From assembly GCF_005222205.1 (NCBI RefSeq), contig NZ_CP032345.1:2109501-2173500 (forward strand): DNA of 64,000 nucleotides. Reading direction: 5' to 3'. The notes under the pieces were generated by a model. The model did not search any database and was not told where the DNA came from. It worked only from the letters and a program-made list of their open reading frames with translations. Of the stretch, positions 1-9,543 are shown one piece after another. The stretch's first letter is position 1; each line of letters opens with the position of its first letter. Source of the stretch: Azospirillum brasilense (lineage in GTDB: Bacteria; Pseudomonadota; Alphaproteobacteria; Azospirillales; Azospirillaceae). The translations under genes and the position numbers were made by a program.

Positions 1-1002
<1,002 letters not shown>

Positions 1003-1031
1003 TCTCCGGCGCTTGCGACCGGTGAAAAAAG

Positions 1032-1060
1032 AAGAGGGGGCCGGAAGGCCCCCTCTTTTC
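1032..1060. terminator. Bidirectional intrinsic terminator between aminotransferase and nhaA
   Basis: An 11-bp perfect stem (1032-1042 with 1047-1057) has a GGAA loop. It is followed by TTTTC on the plus strand and preceded by an A-run (1025-1030) that becomes a U-run on the minus strand. It can therefore end both convergent genes. Confidence 0.85.
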
Positions 1061-1077
1061 GTTTGTGCGCTTTTGTT

Positions 1078-2304
1078 TTATGCGCGGCGGTCGGCCCCCG
1101 CAGCGTGCAGGGCCGGCGCGGCGTCCTTGGCCGACACCAGCCGCAGGACCAGGGCGCCCGCCGTCGCCGACAGGATCGACCCGGCGAAGACGCCCACCTT
1201 CACCGCGTCGCCCAGCTCCGGCGAGGTCGGGAAGGCCAGCGCGCCGATGAACAGGCTCATGGTGAAGCCGATGCCGCACAGCAGGGCGACGCCGTAGAGC
1301 TGCGCTGTGCTGGCGCCGGCCGGCATGCCGGCGAAGCCCAGCCGGATGGTCAGCCAGGCGGTCCCGAACACCCCGACCATCTTGCCGAGGAACAGGCCGA
1401 GCGCGATGCCCAGCGGCAGCGGGCCGGTGAGGATCGAGGCGTCCATCCCGGCGAAGGACACGCCCGCGTTGGCGAAGCCGAATACCGGGACGATCAGGAA
1501 GGCGACCCAGGGGTGGATGCCGTGCTCCAGCCGCAGCAGCGGCGCATGCGGGTCCGCCGCCTCGCCGGAAGCGGGACGCAGCGGGATGGTCAGAGCCAGG
1601 GTCACGCCGGCCAGCGTCGCGTGCACGCCCGACAGCAGGACCGCGCCCCACAGGCCTGCGCCGAGGACCAGATAGGGCAGGAGGCTGCGCACGCCGAACC
1701 GGTTCAGCCCGATCAGCGCCGCCAGGAGCAGCGCCGCCACGCCGAGCGCGGGCAGGGACAGGTCGGCGGTGTAGAACAGGGCGATGATGATGACGGCGCC
1801 CAGGTCGTCGATGATCGCCAGGGCGGTCAGGAAGATCTTCAGCGAGACCGGGACGCGCGGCCCGAGCAGCGACAGCACGCCGAGCGCGAAGGCAATGTCG
1901 GTCGCCGCCGGGATCGCCCAGCCGTTGACCGTGGCCGGGTTGTCGGCGTTAAAGGCCAGATAGACCAGCGCCGGCACCAGCATGCCGCCCGCCGCCGCGA
2001 CGCCCGGCAGGATGCGGCACGACCAGGTGGAGAGCTGGCCGTCCAGCATCTCCCGCTTGATCTCCAGCCCGACCAGCAGGAAGAAGATCGCCATCAGCCC
2101 GTCGTTGATCCAATGGCCGACGCTGAGCCCGAGGATGTAGGTGTGGAGCGTGTCGAAATAGGCGGTGGACAGGGGAGAGTTCGCCACCACCAGAGCCAAC
2201 GCTGCGGCCACCATCAGCAGGATGCCGCCCGAGGCCTCGTTGCTCATGAAGTCCCGGATGAAAGCAGCCGGGCGCCGGCCGGCGGGTTGCCTGTGAGCAT
2301 CCAT
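1078..2304 (-). CDS. nhaA: Na+/H+ antiporter NhaA
   Basis: Inner-membrane antiporter that exports Na+ in exchange for H+ and supports pH and salt homeostasis. The 408-residue protein (E. coli NhaA is 388) is built of hydrophobic helices. It keeps the paired aspartates of the ion site in [10 protein letters not shown] and the family segments [12 protein letters not shown] and [14 protein letters not shown] start it at MDAHRQPAG (2304) because AAAGGAAA lies just upstream. A longer open frame to 2439 adds a segment with no family similarity. It is monocistronic and convergent with the aminotransferase. Confidence 0.93.
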   Translation of the reverse strand: MDAHRQPAGRRPAAFIRDFMSNEASGGILLMVAAALALVVANSPLSTAYFDTLHTYILGLSVGHWINDGLMAIFFLLVGLEIKREMLDGQLSTWSCRILPGVAAAGGMLVPALVYLAFNADNPATVNGWAIPAATDIAFALGVLSLLGPRVPVSLKIFLTALAIIDDLGAVIIIALFYTADLSLPALGVAALLLAALIGLNRFGVRSLLPYLVLGAGLWGAVLLSGVHATLAGVTLALTIPLRPASGEAADPHAPLLRLEHGIHPWVAFLIVPVFGFANAGVSFAGMDASILTGPLPLGIALGLFLGKMVGVFGTAWLTIRLGFAGMPAGASTAQLYGVALLCGIGFTMSLFIGALAFPTSPELGDAVKVGVFAGSILSATAGALVLRLVSAKDAAPALHAAGADRRA

Positions 2305-2386
2305 GGCGCTTGTTTCCTTTTCTGGTTTGGTCGGAGGGGCGGGATTGCCGGGAAGTTCGTGAAACAGCAATTTGTGAAAAGAATGT

Positions 2387-2414
2387 GGCGTCATGGCGGC
2401 TTCGCCATGACGCC
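2387..2414 (-). terminator. Probable terminator of the Nramp-like gene
   Basis: A 12-bp perfect stem (2387-2398 with 2403-2414, GCTT loop) lies 47 bp downstream of the Nramp-like stop codon. A short CTTTTC tract follows it on the minus strand. The U-tract is weak. Confidence 0.55.
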
Positions 2415-2460
2415 CACGCAAGTTTCTTATTCGCCGCACATCATTTTCAGCCGCGCGTCG

Positions 2461-3864
2461 TCACATGAGGAACTTCGTGATGAGGACGTAGAGCGTCAAG
2501 CCGACCAAGCTGATCGTTCCGCCCCAGGCCCAGGCGAACTGGAACTTGCTCGGCAGCAGATCGCGCTCGAAGTCGCTGGTAAAGTTGTCCTTGACCGCCT
2601 TGATGGTCAGCCAGAACAGGACCGGCGAGAAGACCAGCGCCATAACCGAGGCGAGCTGGACCACGAAAATCGGCTCGGGCAGGCCGTAGACCACCGCGAT
2701 GCCGGCGACCAGCCACACCACCTGCATGCCGCGGTAGAGCAGCTTGCGGATCGCCGCGGTGTCCCAGTCACGCTTAAGGCGGACCACGCATTCCTCGAAC
2801 AGGCGGGCCTGACCGTCGAAGTAGGTGAAGACGGTGGAGAACAGCGCGGCCACGCCGCCGGCGATGATGACCGGGAAGATCCAGGCGCCGAAGGTATCGG
2901 TGTAGATGCTGGCAATGGTCGTGCCCATCTCCGAACCCTTGGGCACCAGCCCCTGCGGGTGCAGCACCACGGCGCCGACGATCAGGAAGATCATGCCCGA
3001 CAGCATCGAGATGATGTAGCTGATGTTCATGTCGCGCTTGAACAGGATCAGGCTGTTCTTCATGTAGTTGGGGTCCATGTGCACGGTGTGCCCCTGGGCC
3101 CGCATCTCGTTGACCTTCACCATGCCGGCCTTCTTGTCGACGGCCCAGTTCGACTGCATGGGCGCGACTTCCAGCGTGGTCGGGAAATAGCCGAACATGG
3201 CGCCGAACAGCATCATCGAACCGATCGGCGGCAGGGTCGGCAGCAGGCGCGACAGATACTCGCCCGGCGGCGGGGCCTGGAGCGCGAAGGCCACGAAGCA
3301 GGACACGGCGAAGACGATGATGAGGATCTTGCAGATGCCCTCGACCGCCTTGTAGCTGCCCATCCACAGGATGCCGACGGTCAGCAGCAGGATGGCCACC
3401 GCCCAGAGCTGGAGCGACATGAAGGGGAAGGCCGCCCACATCAGCGCCGCGCAGCCGAGCGCGCGGCCGGCGATGCCCACGGTGTTGGCGAAGCCCTGGA
3501 AGATCATGAACCACAGCGGCCAAGTGCCGACGCGGTGGTAGGCGTTGATGATGGATTCGCCCTTCACCATCGTGTAGCGGTGGGCGAACTCGAAGGCGCA
3601 GTATTTGATGATGTAGGCGGCCAGGATCACCCACAGCAGATCGTAGCCGTACAGCGCGCCGGCGGTCGGCGCGTGCATGATGTGGCTGGCGCCGATACCG
3701 GTCATCGCCGCGGCGATGCCGGGGCCCATGGCCTTCCAGGTGTCCATGAAGCCGGTGCCGGGGGCTTCCAAGCGGATGACCTTCTTGGCGCTTCCATCCG
3801 CTGCGGTGCCGCCGTAGAGGCCATCGGCGTCGATGGCCGCACTGTTCGTCGAGCTGACGCTCAT
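2461..3864 (-). CDS. Nramp-family (divalent metal carrier-like) membrane protein
   Basis: A 467-residue protein with about 11 hydrophobic helices in the Nramp (PF01566) pattern. The first helix begins KAMGPGIAAAMTGIGASH. Canonical Mn2+/Fe2+ Nramps carry DPGN in helix 1 and a Met-Pro-His motif in helix 6. Here helix 1 has GIGASHIMHAP and the equivalent of helix 6 (FGYFPTTLEVAPMQSN) lacks Met-Pro-His. The fold assignment is fair, but the substrate is unknown and need not be Mn2+. ATG 3864 is preceded by AGGGAGGAACGGGA on the minus strand. An imperfect TTTGG-TATG-CCAAA operator-like palindrome lies 130-140 bp upstream. Confidence 0.8.
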   Translation of the reverse strand: MSVSSTNSAAIDADGLYGGTAADGSAKKVIRLEAPGTGFMDTWKAMGPGIAAAMTGIGASHIMHAPTAGALYGYDLLWVILAAYIIKYCAFEFAHRYTMVKGESIINAYHRVGTWPLWFMIFQGFANTVGIAGRALGCAALMWAAFPFMSLQLWAVAILLLTVGILWMGSYKAVEGICKILIIVFAVSCFVAFALQAPPPGEYLSRLLPTLPPIGSMMLFGAMFGYFPTTLEVAPMQSNWAVDKKAGMVKVNEMRAQGHTVHMDPNYMKNSLILFKRDMNISYIISMLSGMIFLIVGAVVLHPQGLVPKGSEMGTTIASIYTDTFGAWIFPVIIAGGVAALFSTVFTYFDGQARLFEECVVRLKRDWDTAAIRKLLYRGMQVVWLVAGIAVVYGLPEPIFVVQLASVMALVFSPVLFWLTIKAVKDNFTSDFERDLLPSKFQFAWAWGGTISLVGLTLYVLITKFLM

Positions 3865-3992
3865 TCCCGTTCCTCCCTAGGATTGGCCTGTCGATTGGCG
3901 TCGGGCCGTTCGAGAAATTTTCGGCCCGGTTCCGTCCGGCTCCTTTTCCGATCCGTGCTTTGCTGCAGGGGCTGGTTTCCCGCACGCCATAG

Positions 3993-4006
3993 TTTGGTAT
4001 GCCAAA
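3993..4006. promoter_or_regulatory. Operator-like palindrome TTTGG-TATG-CCAAA upstream of the Nramp-like gene
   Basis: The core TTGGTATGCCAAATA nearly matches TTGGTATACCAAATA at 5140-5154, including the AAATA flank, in the same orientation. Both sites lie upstream of minus-strand genes. The form (TGGT-NN-ACCA) resembles operators of FadR-type GntR regulators. The regulator is not in this window. Confidence 0.4.
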
Positions 4007-4099
4007 TATCAGCGAGGCGTAGGAAAAAAAATCTGGGAGAGTGGGGCGTTTTTCAGACTCAGAAAAAAAATCAAATCTCGGGACTAAAACCACCTCTAC

Positions 4100-4268
4100 C
4101 CACTTCGGCTATGAATAACCCATGAATCATGAAAAGGAATTCATGATCAAATCGCTTGGTTGCGCAGGTTAATGGATGCATTCATATGCCAGTGGACTCA
4201 GCGAGCTTGGGCCGCCCGCTGCGTCACCTCCCCAAAGGCTGTCCCTGTTGAGTCAGGGACAGCCTTTT
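4100..4268 (+). ncRNA. Candidate small RNA ending in an intrinsic terminator
   Basis: A 14-bp perfect hairpin followed by TTTT closes a stretch with no recognisable protein gene on the plus strand. The sequence CACCTCCCC just before the stem would be single-stranded and could pair with a Shine-Dalgarno site, a feature of several alphaproteobacterial sRNAs. The 5' end is a guess. A 16-codon frame starting at 4122 is an alternative reading. Confidence 0.3.
4234..4268 (+). terminator. Strong intrinsic terminator
   Basis: Perfect stem 4234-4247 with 4254-4267, loop TTGAGT, ending in TTTT. There is no recognised protein gene upstream on this strand. Confidence 0.8.
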
Positions 4269-4628
4269 CTCGTATCAGTATTATGAAGACAAAATTTTTT
4301 TGACATCTTCTGGGATGAAATCTGATGGTCGCGCCCGCCAGATCCTGCGGCGGCAATGACGTGGGAGACGCATCGGCTAGGTTTTTAATCCAATAGCTGA
4401 GTGAATTTTAAAGCCGGACGGCTCGGCGCGAAGGAACCGCGCCGGTTCCTGTGGTTTGCCGCCCTGTGAAAAAAGCGCGGGTCCCGCGGAACTGAAAACA
4501 TCTATGCTGAAGGGTAAGGCGAGTGGGAAGCCGTGCAACGCGCGCCGGCCAATCTGTTGTCGGGGTGTTGCCTCAGAGGATTGCGCTGCCTGAAGCCGGC
4601 GCGCCGACCAGTTTCTGCGGGAGCGTCC

Positions 4629-4844
4629 ATGGTTCTGGATCCGATCACACTCGCCGTGGCGCTGTGCCTTGCCACCTTCGCCGCGACCGGCATCGCGACC
4701 CTGCTGACCGCGGTGTGGGGAAGCCACCGGGACCCGGGCGCCCTTATCGCTCCCGTGCGGCCCTGGGGGCGTCCGGCCAACATGAACCGGCCGCCGCGTG
4801 GGACCCGCCCTCATCTGTGGATCGCGACGGAGACGTCGGATTGA
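4629..4844 (+). CDS. Small hypothetical membrane protein (71 aa)
   Basis: I do not recognise the family. From ATG 4629, preceded by GCGGGAG about 6 bases away, the frame encodes one N-terminal hydrophobic helix (about residues 5-28). A proline/arginine-rich tail that would be cytoplasmic or periplasmic follows. Codon use fits the neighbours. A longer start at 4533 adds a stretch without membrane or domain character. A perfect terminator hairpin follows at 4911-4939. Confidence 0.45.
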   Translation: MVLDPITLAVALCLATFAATGIATLLTAVWGSHRDPGALIAPVRPWGRPANMNRPPRGTRPHLWIATETSD

Positions 4845-4910
4845 CGCCGTATCGGTGTGACGGCGTCGAACAACAAAAAAACGCGCGGGTTTTAATGGCG
4901 CTGGAATCAG

Positions 4911-4939
4911 AAAGGGCCGCGACTGGATCGCGGCCCTTT
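4911..4939. terminator. Terminator hairpin between two small convergent genes
   Basis: Perfect 12-bp stem 4911-4922 with 4928-4939, loop CTGGA. AAA and TTT at the ends let it act in both directions. Confidence 0.7.
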
Positions 4940-4976
4940 CGTCGTCCGGTATCGTCCGGCTGCCGGCGAGGCATGC

Positions 4977-5105
4977 TCACAGGACGCCGTACAGACGGGA
5001 CTTTTCGCACCAGGCGTTCATGAAGGACTTGAAGGCCTGCAGGAACGTCGAACCTTTCGTGCCGTTCTGGTTGGCATGCAGGTGGGTCACAGTCGCGAAG
5101 GTCAT
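4977..5105 (-). CDS. Small hypothetical protein (42 aa)
   Basis: Unrecognised. GGAG lies six bases before ATG 5105, which favours this start over the ATG at 5111 that directly abuts the GGAG. The peptide begins MTFATVTHLHANQNG and ends SEKSRLYGVL-like (actual CEKSRLYGVL). It has an amphipathic stretch around residues 18-32. A perfect 12-bp palindrome sits 35 bp upstream and a terminator downstream, so a short regulated monocistronic transcript is likely. Confidence 0.5.
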   Translation of the reverse strand: MTFATVTHLHANQNGTKGSTFLQAFKSFMNAWCEKSRLYGVL

Positions 5106-5139
5106 GATCATCTCCGTCGTTCGATGACGACACTGTATC

Positions 5140-5151
5140 TTGGTATACCAA
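5140..5151. promoter_or_regulatory. Perfect operator-like palindrome TTGGTATACCAA
   Basis: This 12-bp perfect dyad lies 35 bp upstream of the 42-residue gene, where it could overlap the promoter. It matches the site at 3993-4006 in core and right flank. The class resembles FadR-type GntR operators; the cognate protein is unknown. Confidence 0.45.
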
Positions 5152-5311
5152 ATACCAGAAGCGCAATCGATGCATCGCACTCTTGCCCTCATCACATGGC
5201 GGGCTATGAAAGACTTACTTATTGTTTGGCGCACTGATTTATTGTTGAGCTGATTTTCTTTCTCCGGTCTTGCGCCCGCAAGACCGCTGCGCGCCGTCTG
5301 GCCATGGAAAG

Positions 5312-5338
5312 GGGGCCGGAGGACGCGCCCCCGGCCCC
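5312..5338 (-). terminator. Possible terminator of the EF-G-like gene
   Basis: An 8-bp GC stem (GGGGCCGG 5312-5319 with CCGGCCCC 5331-5338) lies just past the stop. CTTTCC follows on the minus strand. A second hairpin at 5265-5286 lacks a U-tract. Confidence 0.35.
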
Positions 5339-5358
5339 GCGCACCCCCACGCCGCCGG

Positions 5359-7398
5359 TTACTGCGCGGCCAGCGTTTCCTTGCGGATCTCCACCGCCTT
5401 GTCGGCGGCCTTGCCGGTCAGCTCCTGCAGCCGTTCGAAGCTCCAGGTGAAGGTGCCGACGCCGAGCGAGAGGGAGCGCAGCTCGACGATCAGGTCGTGC
5501 ATCTCGGCCTGCGGCAGATAGGCCTTCACCTCGTCCCAGCCCTGCCAGCCGGGGCGCGCGTCGTAGCCGAGGATCTGACCGCGCCGCCCGCTGACCAGCC
5601 GCTGCACCTTCGAGGTGAAGTCGCTGGGCACGGCGATGGAGACGGTCAGGATCGGCTCCAGCAGCACCGGCTCGCAGGCCGGAAGCGCCTCGGTCATCGC
5701 CTGCCGCGCCACCGTCTTGAAGGCCATTTCGGAGCTGTCCACGGCGTGGAACTGCCCGCCGGTCAGCTTCACCGCGAAATCCACCACGGGGAAGCCCAGC
5801 GGCCCGCGCACCGCGTAGTCGCGCACGCCGGTCTCCACCGCCGGGATGAACTGGCGCGGCACGACGCCGCCGACGACGCCGTCCTCGAACTGGAAGCCGG
5901 TGCCGCGGGGCAGCGGCTTGACCTCCACATGGATGTCGGCGAACTGGCCGTGGCCGCCGGTCTGCCGCTTGTAGCGGGCGTGGTGGGCCGTGCCCTTGCG
6001 GATTGACTCGCGGTAGGGCACCTGCGGCGGCACACCCTTGACGGTGACGTTGAATTTGTTGCGCAGCCGGTCCATGGCGATCTGGAGATGGATGTCGCCC
6101 TGGCCCCACAGCACCAGCTCGCCGGTGTCGGTGGATTGCTCCAGCTTCAGCGACGGGTCCTCCTCGACCAGCTTCTGGATGGCCGCGGTCAGCTTCACCT
6201 CGTCGTTGCGGTTCTGGGCGTGCAGGGCGAGGCCGAAGACGGGCGGCGGCAGCTCCGGCCACGGCGCCGACCGTCCGGCGTTGCCCTTGTCGGTCAGCAG
6301 GTCGCCGGTCGCCGCCTTGTCGAGCCGGCCGAGCGCCACCACCTCGCCGGTCGCCGCCTGGGAGAGCTTCTCCTGATTGTGGCCCATCATGCGGAAGACG
6401 CCGGACACCCGCTCCCCGCCCAGCGTCATGCCGTCGTTGACGGTGCCGCGCCAGACCCGCGCCAAGCTGATCTTGCCGGCGTGCGAGCCGTTCAGCGTCT
6501 TGAAGACCTGGGCGGCCACCGTGGCGTCCGCCGGGATGCCGGCGCGCTCCGCCGTGGTGGCGACGTCCGGCCCCTCGTGGCGCAGCGCCTTCAGCAGGCG
6601 GCGGATGCCGTTGTCGTTCTCCGCCGAACCGAAGAAGACCGGGACGATCAGGTCGTCGGCCAGCTCGCTGGCCAGCCGGTCATAGACCTCCTGGGTGTCG
6701 GGAGCGACGTCCTCCAGCAGCTTTTCCAGAAGCGCGTCGTCATAGTCGGCCACCGCCTCCAGCATCTCCTGCCGGGCCTCGTGCTCGCGGTCCTTCAGGC
6801 TGTCGGGGATCTGGACGAGGTTGGACGGCTTGTGCGGGTTGAAGTGCCAGGCGCGCTCGCTGACCAGATCGACGAAGCCGGTGATCTTGCCACCCTCGCG
6901 GATCGGCACCTCGCGCAGCACCAGCTTGCGCGCCGACACCGCCTGATAGGCCTGCACCACGTCGCGCACCCTGAGGTCGCCCAGGCTGTCCACCTTGTTG
7001 ATGAACAGCAGGTGCGGGATGCGGTTGTCGTCGAGGAACTTGAACAGGGGGGCGAGCAGCACGGCCTTTTCCGGCGCGGCCTCGGCCACGATCACGGCGA
7101 CGTCCGCCACCATCAGGGCGTTCTGCGTCTCGCAGGCCAGTTCCACCGAGCCGGGGCAGTCGAGCACGCTCCAGCGCTCGCCCAGGAACTCGAAGGAGGC
7201 GACGTTGACCTCGACGCTCATCTGCCGGGCCTTGGCCTCGGGGGAGCTGTCGCCGACCGCGTTGCCGTCGCGGACGCTGCCCTTGCGCGTGGTCGCCCCG
7301 GCGGCGGAGAGCAGGCTTTCCAGAAGCGATGTCTTGCCGCTGAGATAGGGGCCGACCAGCGCAGCGCAGCGGGCCGTCTGGATCTGTGAATGGGGCAT
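5359..7398 (-). CDS. Elongation factor G-like translational GTPase
   Basis: A 679-residue relative of EF-G. The G domain has the P-loop GPYLSGKT (around residue 16), DCPG (G3) and INKVD (G4). EF-G domains II-V follow, with YRESIRKG and a GGHGQFADIHVEV segment like domain IV. GGGAGG lies 6-7 bases before ATG 7398, so I choose that start rather than 7491. Many alphaproteobacteria carry such a divergent EF-G besides canonical fusA, which would be expected in a str operon not seen here. Whether it translocates, recycles ribosomes or protects them is unknown. Confidence 0.88.
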   Translation of the reverse strand: MPHSQIQTARCAALVGPYLSGKTSLLESLLSAAGATTRKGSVRDGNAVGDSSPEAKARQMSVEVNVASFEFLGERWSVLDCPGSVELACETQNALMVADVAVIVAEAAPEKAVLLAPLFKFLDDNRIPHLLFINKVDSLGDLRVRDVVQAYQAVSARKLVLREVPIREGGKITGFVDLVSERAWHFNPHKPSNLVQIPDSLKDREHEARQEMLEAVADYDDALLEKLLEDVAPDTQEVYDRLASELADDLIVPVFFGSAENDNGIRRLLKALRHEGPDVATTAERAGIPADATVAAQVFKTLNGSHAGKISLARVWRGTVNDGMTLGGERVSGVFRMMGHNQEKLSQAATGEVVALGRLDKAATGDLLTDKGNAGRSAPWPELPPPVFGLALHAQNRNDEVKLTAAIQKLVEEDPSLKLEQSTDTGELVLWGQGDIHLQIAMDRLRNKFNVTVKGVPPQVPYRESIRKGTAHHARYKRQTGGHGQFADIHVEVKPLPRGTGFQFEDGVVGGVVPRQFIPAVETGVRDYAVRGPLGFPVVDFAVKLTGGQFHAVDSSEMAFKTVARQAMTEALPACEPVLLEPILTVSIAVPSDFTSKVQRLVSGRRGQILGYDARPGWQGWDEVKAYLPQAEMHDLIVELRSLSLGVGTFTWSFERLQELTGKAADKAVEIRKETLAAQ

Positions 7399-7601
7399 GC
7401 ACACCTCCCGTATGGCGTCTTCCCGTGTGGGCATCGGCCGGAACGCCGGGTGGCCTGGGTGGGCCGGGTGGGTCGCTGCGGCCGGAAGCACCGGCGGCGC
7501 GCGTGGCCCTGACAGGGTGCCGGACTGGTCCGGTGCTTTGAAAACAGTGCCTTTTCAAGGTTATGGTCCACCCGTGGCGGGGGACCTGTCGATGGAAAAA
7601 A

Positions 7602-7627
7602 GGGGCGGCATGACGTCACGCCGCCCC
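7602..7627 (-). terminator. Intrinsic terminator of panE
   Basis: The stem is GGGGCGGC (7602-7609) with GCCGCCCC (7620-7627) around a TGACGTCA dyad. AAAAAA at 7596-7601 becomes a six-U tract on the minus strand. Confidence 0.85.
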
Positions 7628-7644
7628 CGCTGGGGTGTCATTCC

Positions 7645-8568
7645 TTAGGGCGGTCCGTCGGCGTAGGGCGCCAGGGCCGCCGCGATCACCCGGTGGACGG
7701 GCGTCGGCACCCCCAGCTCCGACCCGAGCTGCACCACCGCCCCGGACAGCCAGGGCAACTCCAGCCGTCCGCCCCGCGTCAGGTCGTTGAGCATGGACGA
7801 GGTCATGGCCGGCGGCAGGCCGTCGAGCAGCGCCTCGACGCGGGCGACGATGCCGGTGCCCAAATCGACGTCGCGGGCGCGGGCCAGCCGGGCGACCTCG
7901 GCCACCGCGTCGAGGAACAGGGCGCGGCTTTCCGGGACGCGGCGGATCACCCCGGCGGGCTGGCGGGTCAGGGCGGTGACCCCGCTGAAGGGCGCCAGGA
8001 AGGCGAACTTCTCCCACTGCGCGCGCAGGATCGCCGCGGACAGCACCGCCTCGAACCCGGCCGCCTCGGCCAGCGCGTGGAAGGCGGTCAGCCGGGGCGA
8101 GGGGCGCCCGTCCAGTTCCCCGTAGGTCAGGCGGGCCAGCGTCCCGGTGTGGCGGATCACGCCGGGGGCGGCGATGGTGGCGCCGATGTGGGCGACGCCG
8201 CCCGCCACATGCTCCCGCCCGAGGAGCTGGCACAGCGTGTCCATCCCGGTGACGCCGTTCTGCACGGTGACCACCACCGTGCCCGGCTTCACCAGGGGCC
8301 GGCAGGCCTCCGCGGCACGGTCGGTGTCCCACAGCTTGACGGCGAACAGCACGAGGTCCACCGGCCCGACCTCCGCCGGGTCGTCGGTCGCGCGGACGTC
8401 GGTCAGGTGCAGGGGGGCGGCCTCGCTTTCGATGCGCAGGCCGTCGCGGCGGATGGCCTCCAGATGCCGGCCGCGCGCGATGAAATGCACCTCGGTTCCG
8501 TGGGTCGCCGCGAGGCGCGCCCCGAAATAGCCGCCGACCGCGCCCGCCCCCATGATTGCGATGCGCAT
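7645..8568 (-). CDS. panE: 2-dehydropantoate 2-reductase family protein
   Basis: A 307-residue NADPH-dependent ketopantoate reductase that would make pantoate for coenzyme A. The Rossmann motif GAGAVGGYFGARLA is at residue 7 onward. LFAVKLWDTD and the VQNGV segment are typical of ApbA/PanE, and the C-terminal helical domain holds LRAQWEKFAFLAPFSGVTAL. GGGAGGA precedes ATG 8568. ApbA/PanE paralogues acting on other 2-oxo acids exist, so the substrate is an inference. Confidence 0.85.
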   Translation of the reverse strand: MRIAIMGAGAVGGYFGARLAATHGTEVHFIARGRHLEAIRRDGLRIESEAAPLHLTDVRATDDPAEVGPVDLVLFAVKLWDTDRAAEACRPLVKPGTVVVTVQNGVTGMDTLCQLLGREHVAGGVAHIGATIAAPGVIRHTGTLARLTYGELDGRPSPRLTAFHALAEAAGFEAVLSAAILRAQWEKFAFLAPFSGVTALTRQPAGVIRRVPESRALFLDAVAEVARLARARDVDLGTGIVARVEALLDGLPPAMTSSMLNDLTRGGRLELPWLSGAVVQLGSELGVPTPVHRVIAAALAPYADGPP

Positions 8569-8812
8569 GCGATGCTCCTCCCAAATGCGGTCCGGGCCGG
8601 CGCGCTCCGTTGGATGGGGCCGATCGATCGGCGGAGGCCGGGCGGGCCTTTGGTGCCGGACGCTGGGGACAGTGTGGCGCGCGCGGAACTTTGCGGCAAT
8701 AGGCCGCAGGATTGCGGATTGCCGGAGGCCGACTTTCTTTCGACAGTGGGCGGACCGATCGGCGCCCCTTTCCGCGTCTCGCTTCCGCATTGGCCGGTCC
8801 GGGGGATTTGCC

Positions 8813-9304
8813 ATGAGCGTCTTCGTCCGAACGCCGCCGCTCCGCGTCTTATGGATCGTGCTGGCGGCCCTTCTGGCCGCGACGGTCCATCCCGCGGGCA
8901 TCCGCGCCCAGCCCGGCGATCCGGAGCGCGAGCAGGTCCGCGCCATCGCGCTGAAGGCGGCGGAGCTGATCGCCACGCGGGGTCTGGACGAAGCGGCGGC
9001 GTCGTTCAACCGTGACGGCGAGTTCCGGCACGGGGCGCTCTACGTCACGGTCATCGACTTCGCCGGGGTGTGGAAGGTCTATCCGCCCCGGCCCGCCGGG
9101 GTCGGGATGAGCGTGATCAACGTCAAGGACCCGGATGGGCGCGACATCGTCCGCGATATCCTGTCGGTGGCGCGCGACGCCGGCGAGGGTTGGGTGGACT
9201 ACCGCTGGCTGAATCCGGCGAGCAACCGGATCGAGCCGAAGACCACCTTCGTGAAGCGCGTGCCGGGCCAGGATCTGGTCGCCTATGTCGGGCTGTACCA
9301 TTGA
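8813..9304 (+). CDS. Periplasmic single-Cache-domain protein
   Basis: 163 residues. A signal peptide (about 1-32) ends near GIRAQ. A compact domain of single-Cache type follows, with VTVIDFAGVWKVYPPRP, a DPDGRDIVRDIL segment and GWVDYRWLNPAS. Free Cache proteins bind small ligands in the periplasm and usually partner with separate signalling proteins. No partner gene is adjacent. The start at 8813 was chosen because the signal peptide begins there; the open frame extends further 5'. Confidence 0.75.
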   Translation: MSVFVRTPPLRVLWIVLAALLAATVHPAGIRAQPGDPEREQVRAIALKAAELIATRGLDEAAASFNRDGEFRHGALYVTVIDFAGVWKVYPPRPAGVGMSVINVKDPDGRDIVRDILSVARDAGEGWVDYRWLNPASNRIEPKTTFVKRVPGQDLVAYVGLYH

Positions 9305-9441
9305 CGGCGCGCGGCCGCGTGTCCGGGGCGCTTGATACGGACGCTGTTGCGGCGCACATCTTGACCCGCACCGGGCGCGCCCAAGCTTGTCGGGGTGGCC
9401 TTCACGGCACGCCGGGGCATGCGGGTTGCGCAGGGCTGCTT

Positions 9442-9458
9442 TTTAGAAAGTTTCTAAA
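9442..9458. promoter_or_regulatory. Irr box (iron control element) upstream of dps
   Basis: TTTAGAA-AGT-TTCTAAA is a perfect dyad matching the alphaproteobacterial Irr motif (TTTAGAA-N3-TTCTAAA). It lies 86 bp before the dps start. Irr responds to haem/iron status in rhizobia and relatives; control of this dps by Irr is inferred from the site alone. Confidence 0.7.
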
Positions 9459-9543
9459 GTAGGGTCTTTACCCGGGGCGCAGCGGGGCGTAGCCTCGATT
9501 GCAGCCAAGAATGGAAGACAACCCCTCGGAGGATTGGGAAATC

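Larger units (their letters stand above)
3865..4628. other. 764-bp region with no recognised protein gene
   Basis: It holds the upstream region of the Nramp-like gene with its palindrome, an A/T-rich stretch around 4020-4150, and a candidate small RNA ending in a perfect terminator at 4234-4267. Beyond about 4320 it holds sequence I cannot interpret. Open frames here lack ribosome sites and look like by-products of base composition. Confidence 0.5.

Noticed and set aside
1063..4125. 1020-codon open frame on the plus strand
   Set aside because: It is antisense to nhaA and the Nramp-like gene, very rich in Arg, Gln and Asp, and has no domain; a by-product of GC-rich codon use.
5265..5286. Terminator hairpin after the EF-G-like gene
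   Set aside because: Perfect 10-bp stem, but on the minus strand it is followed by purines, not a U-tract.
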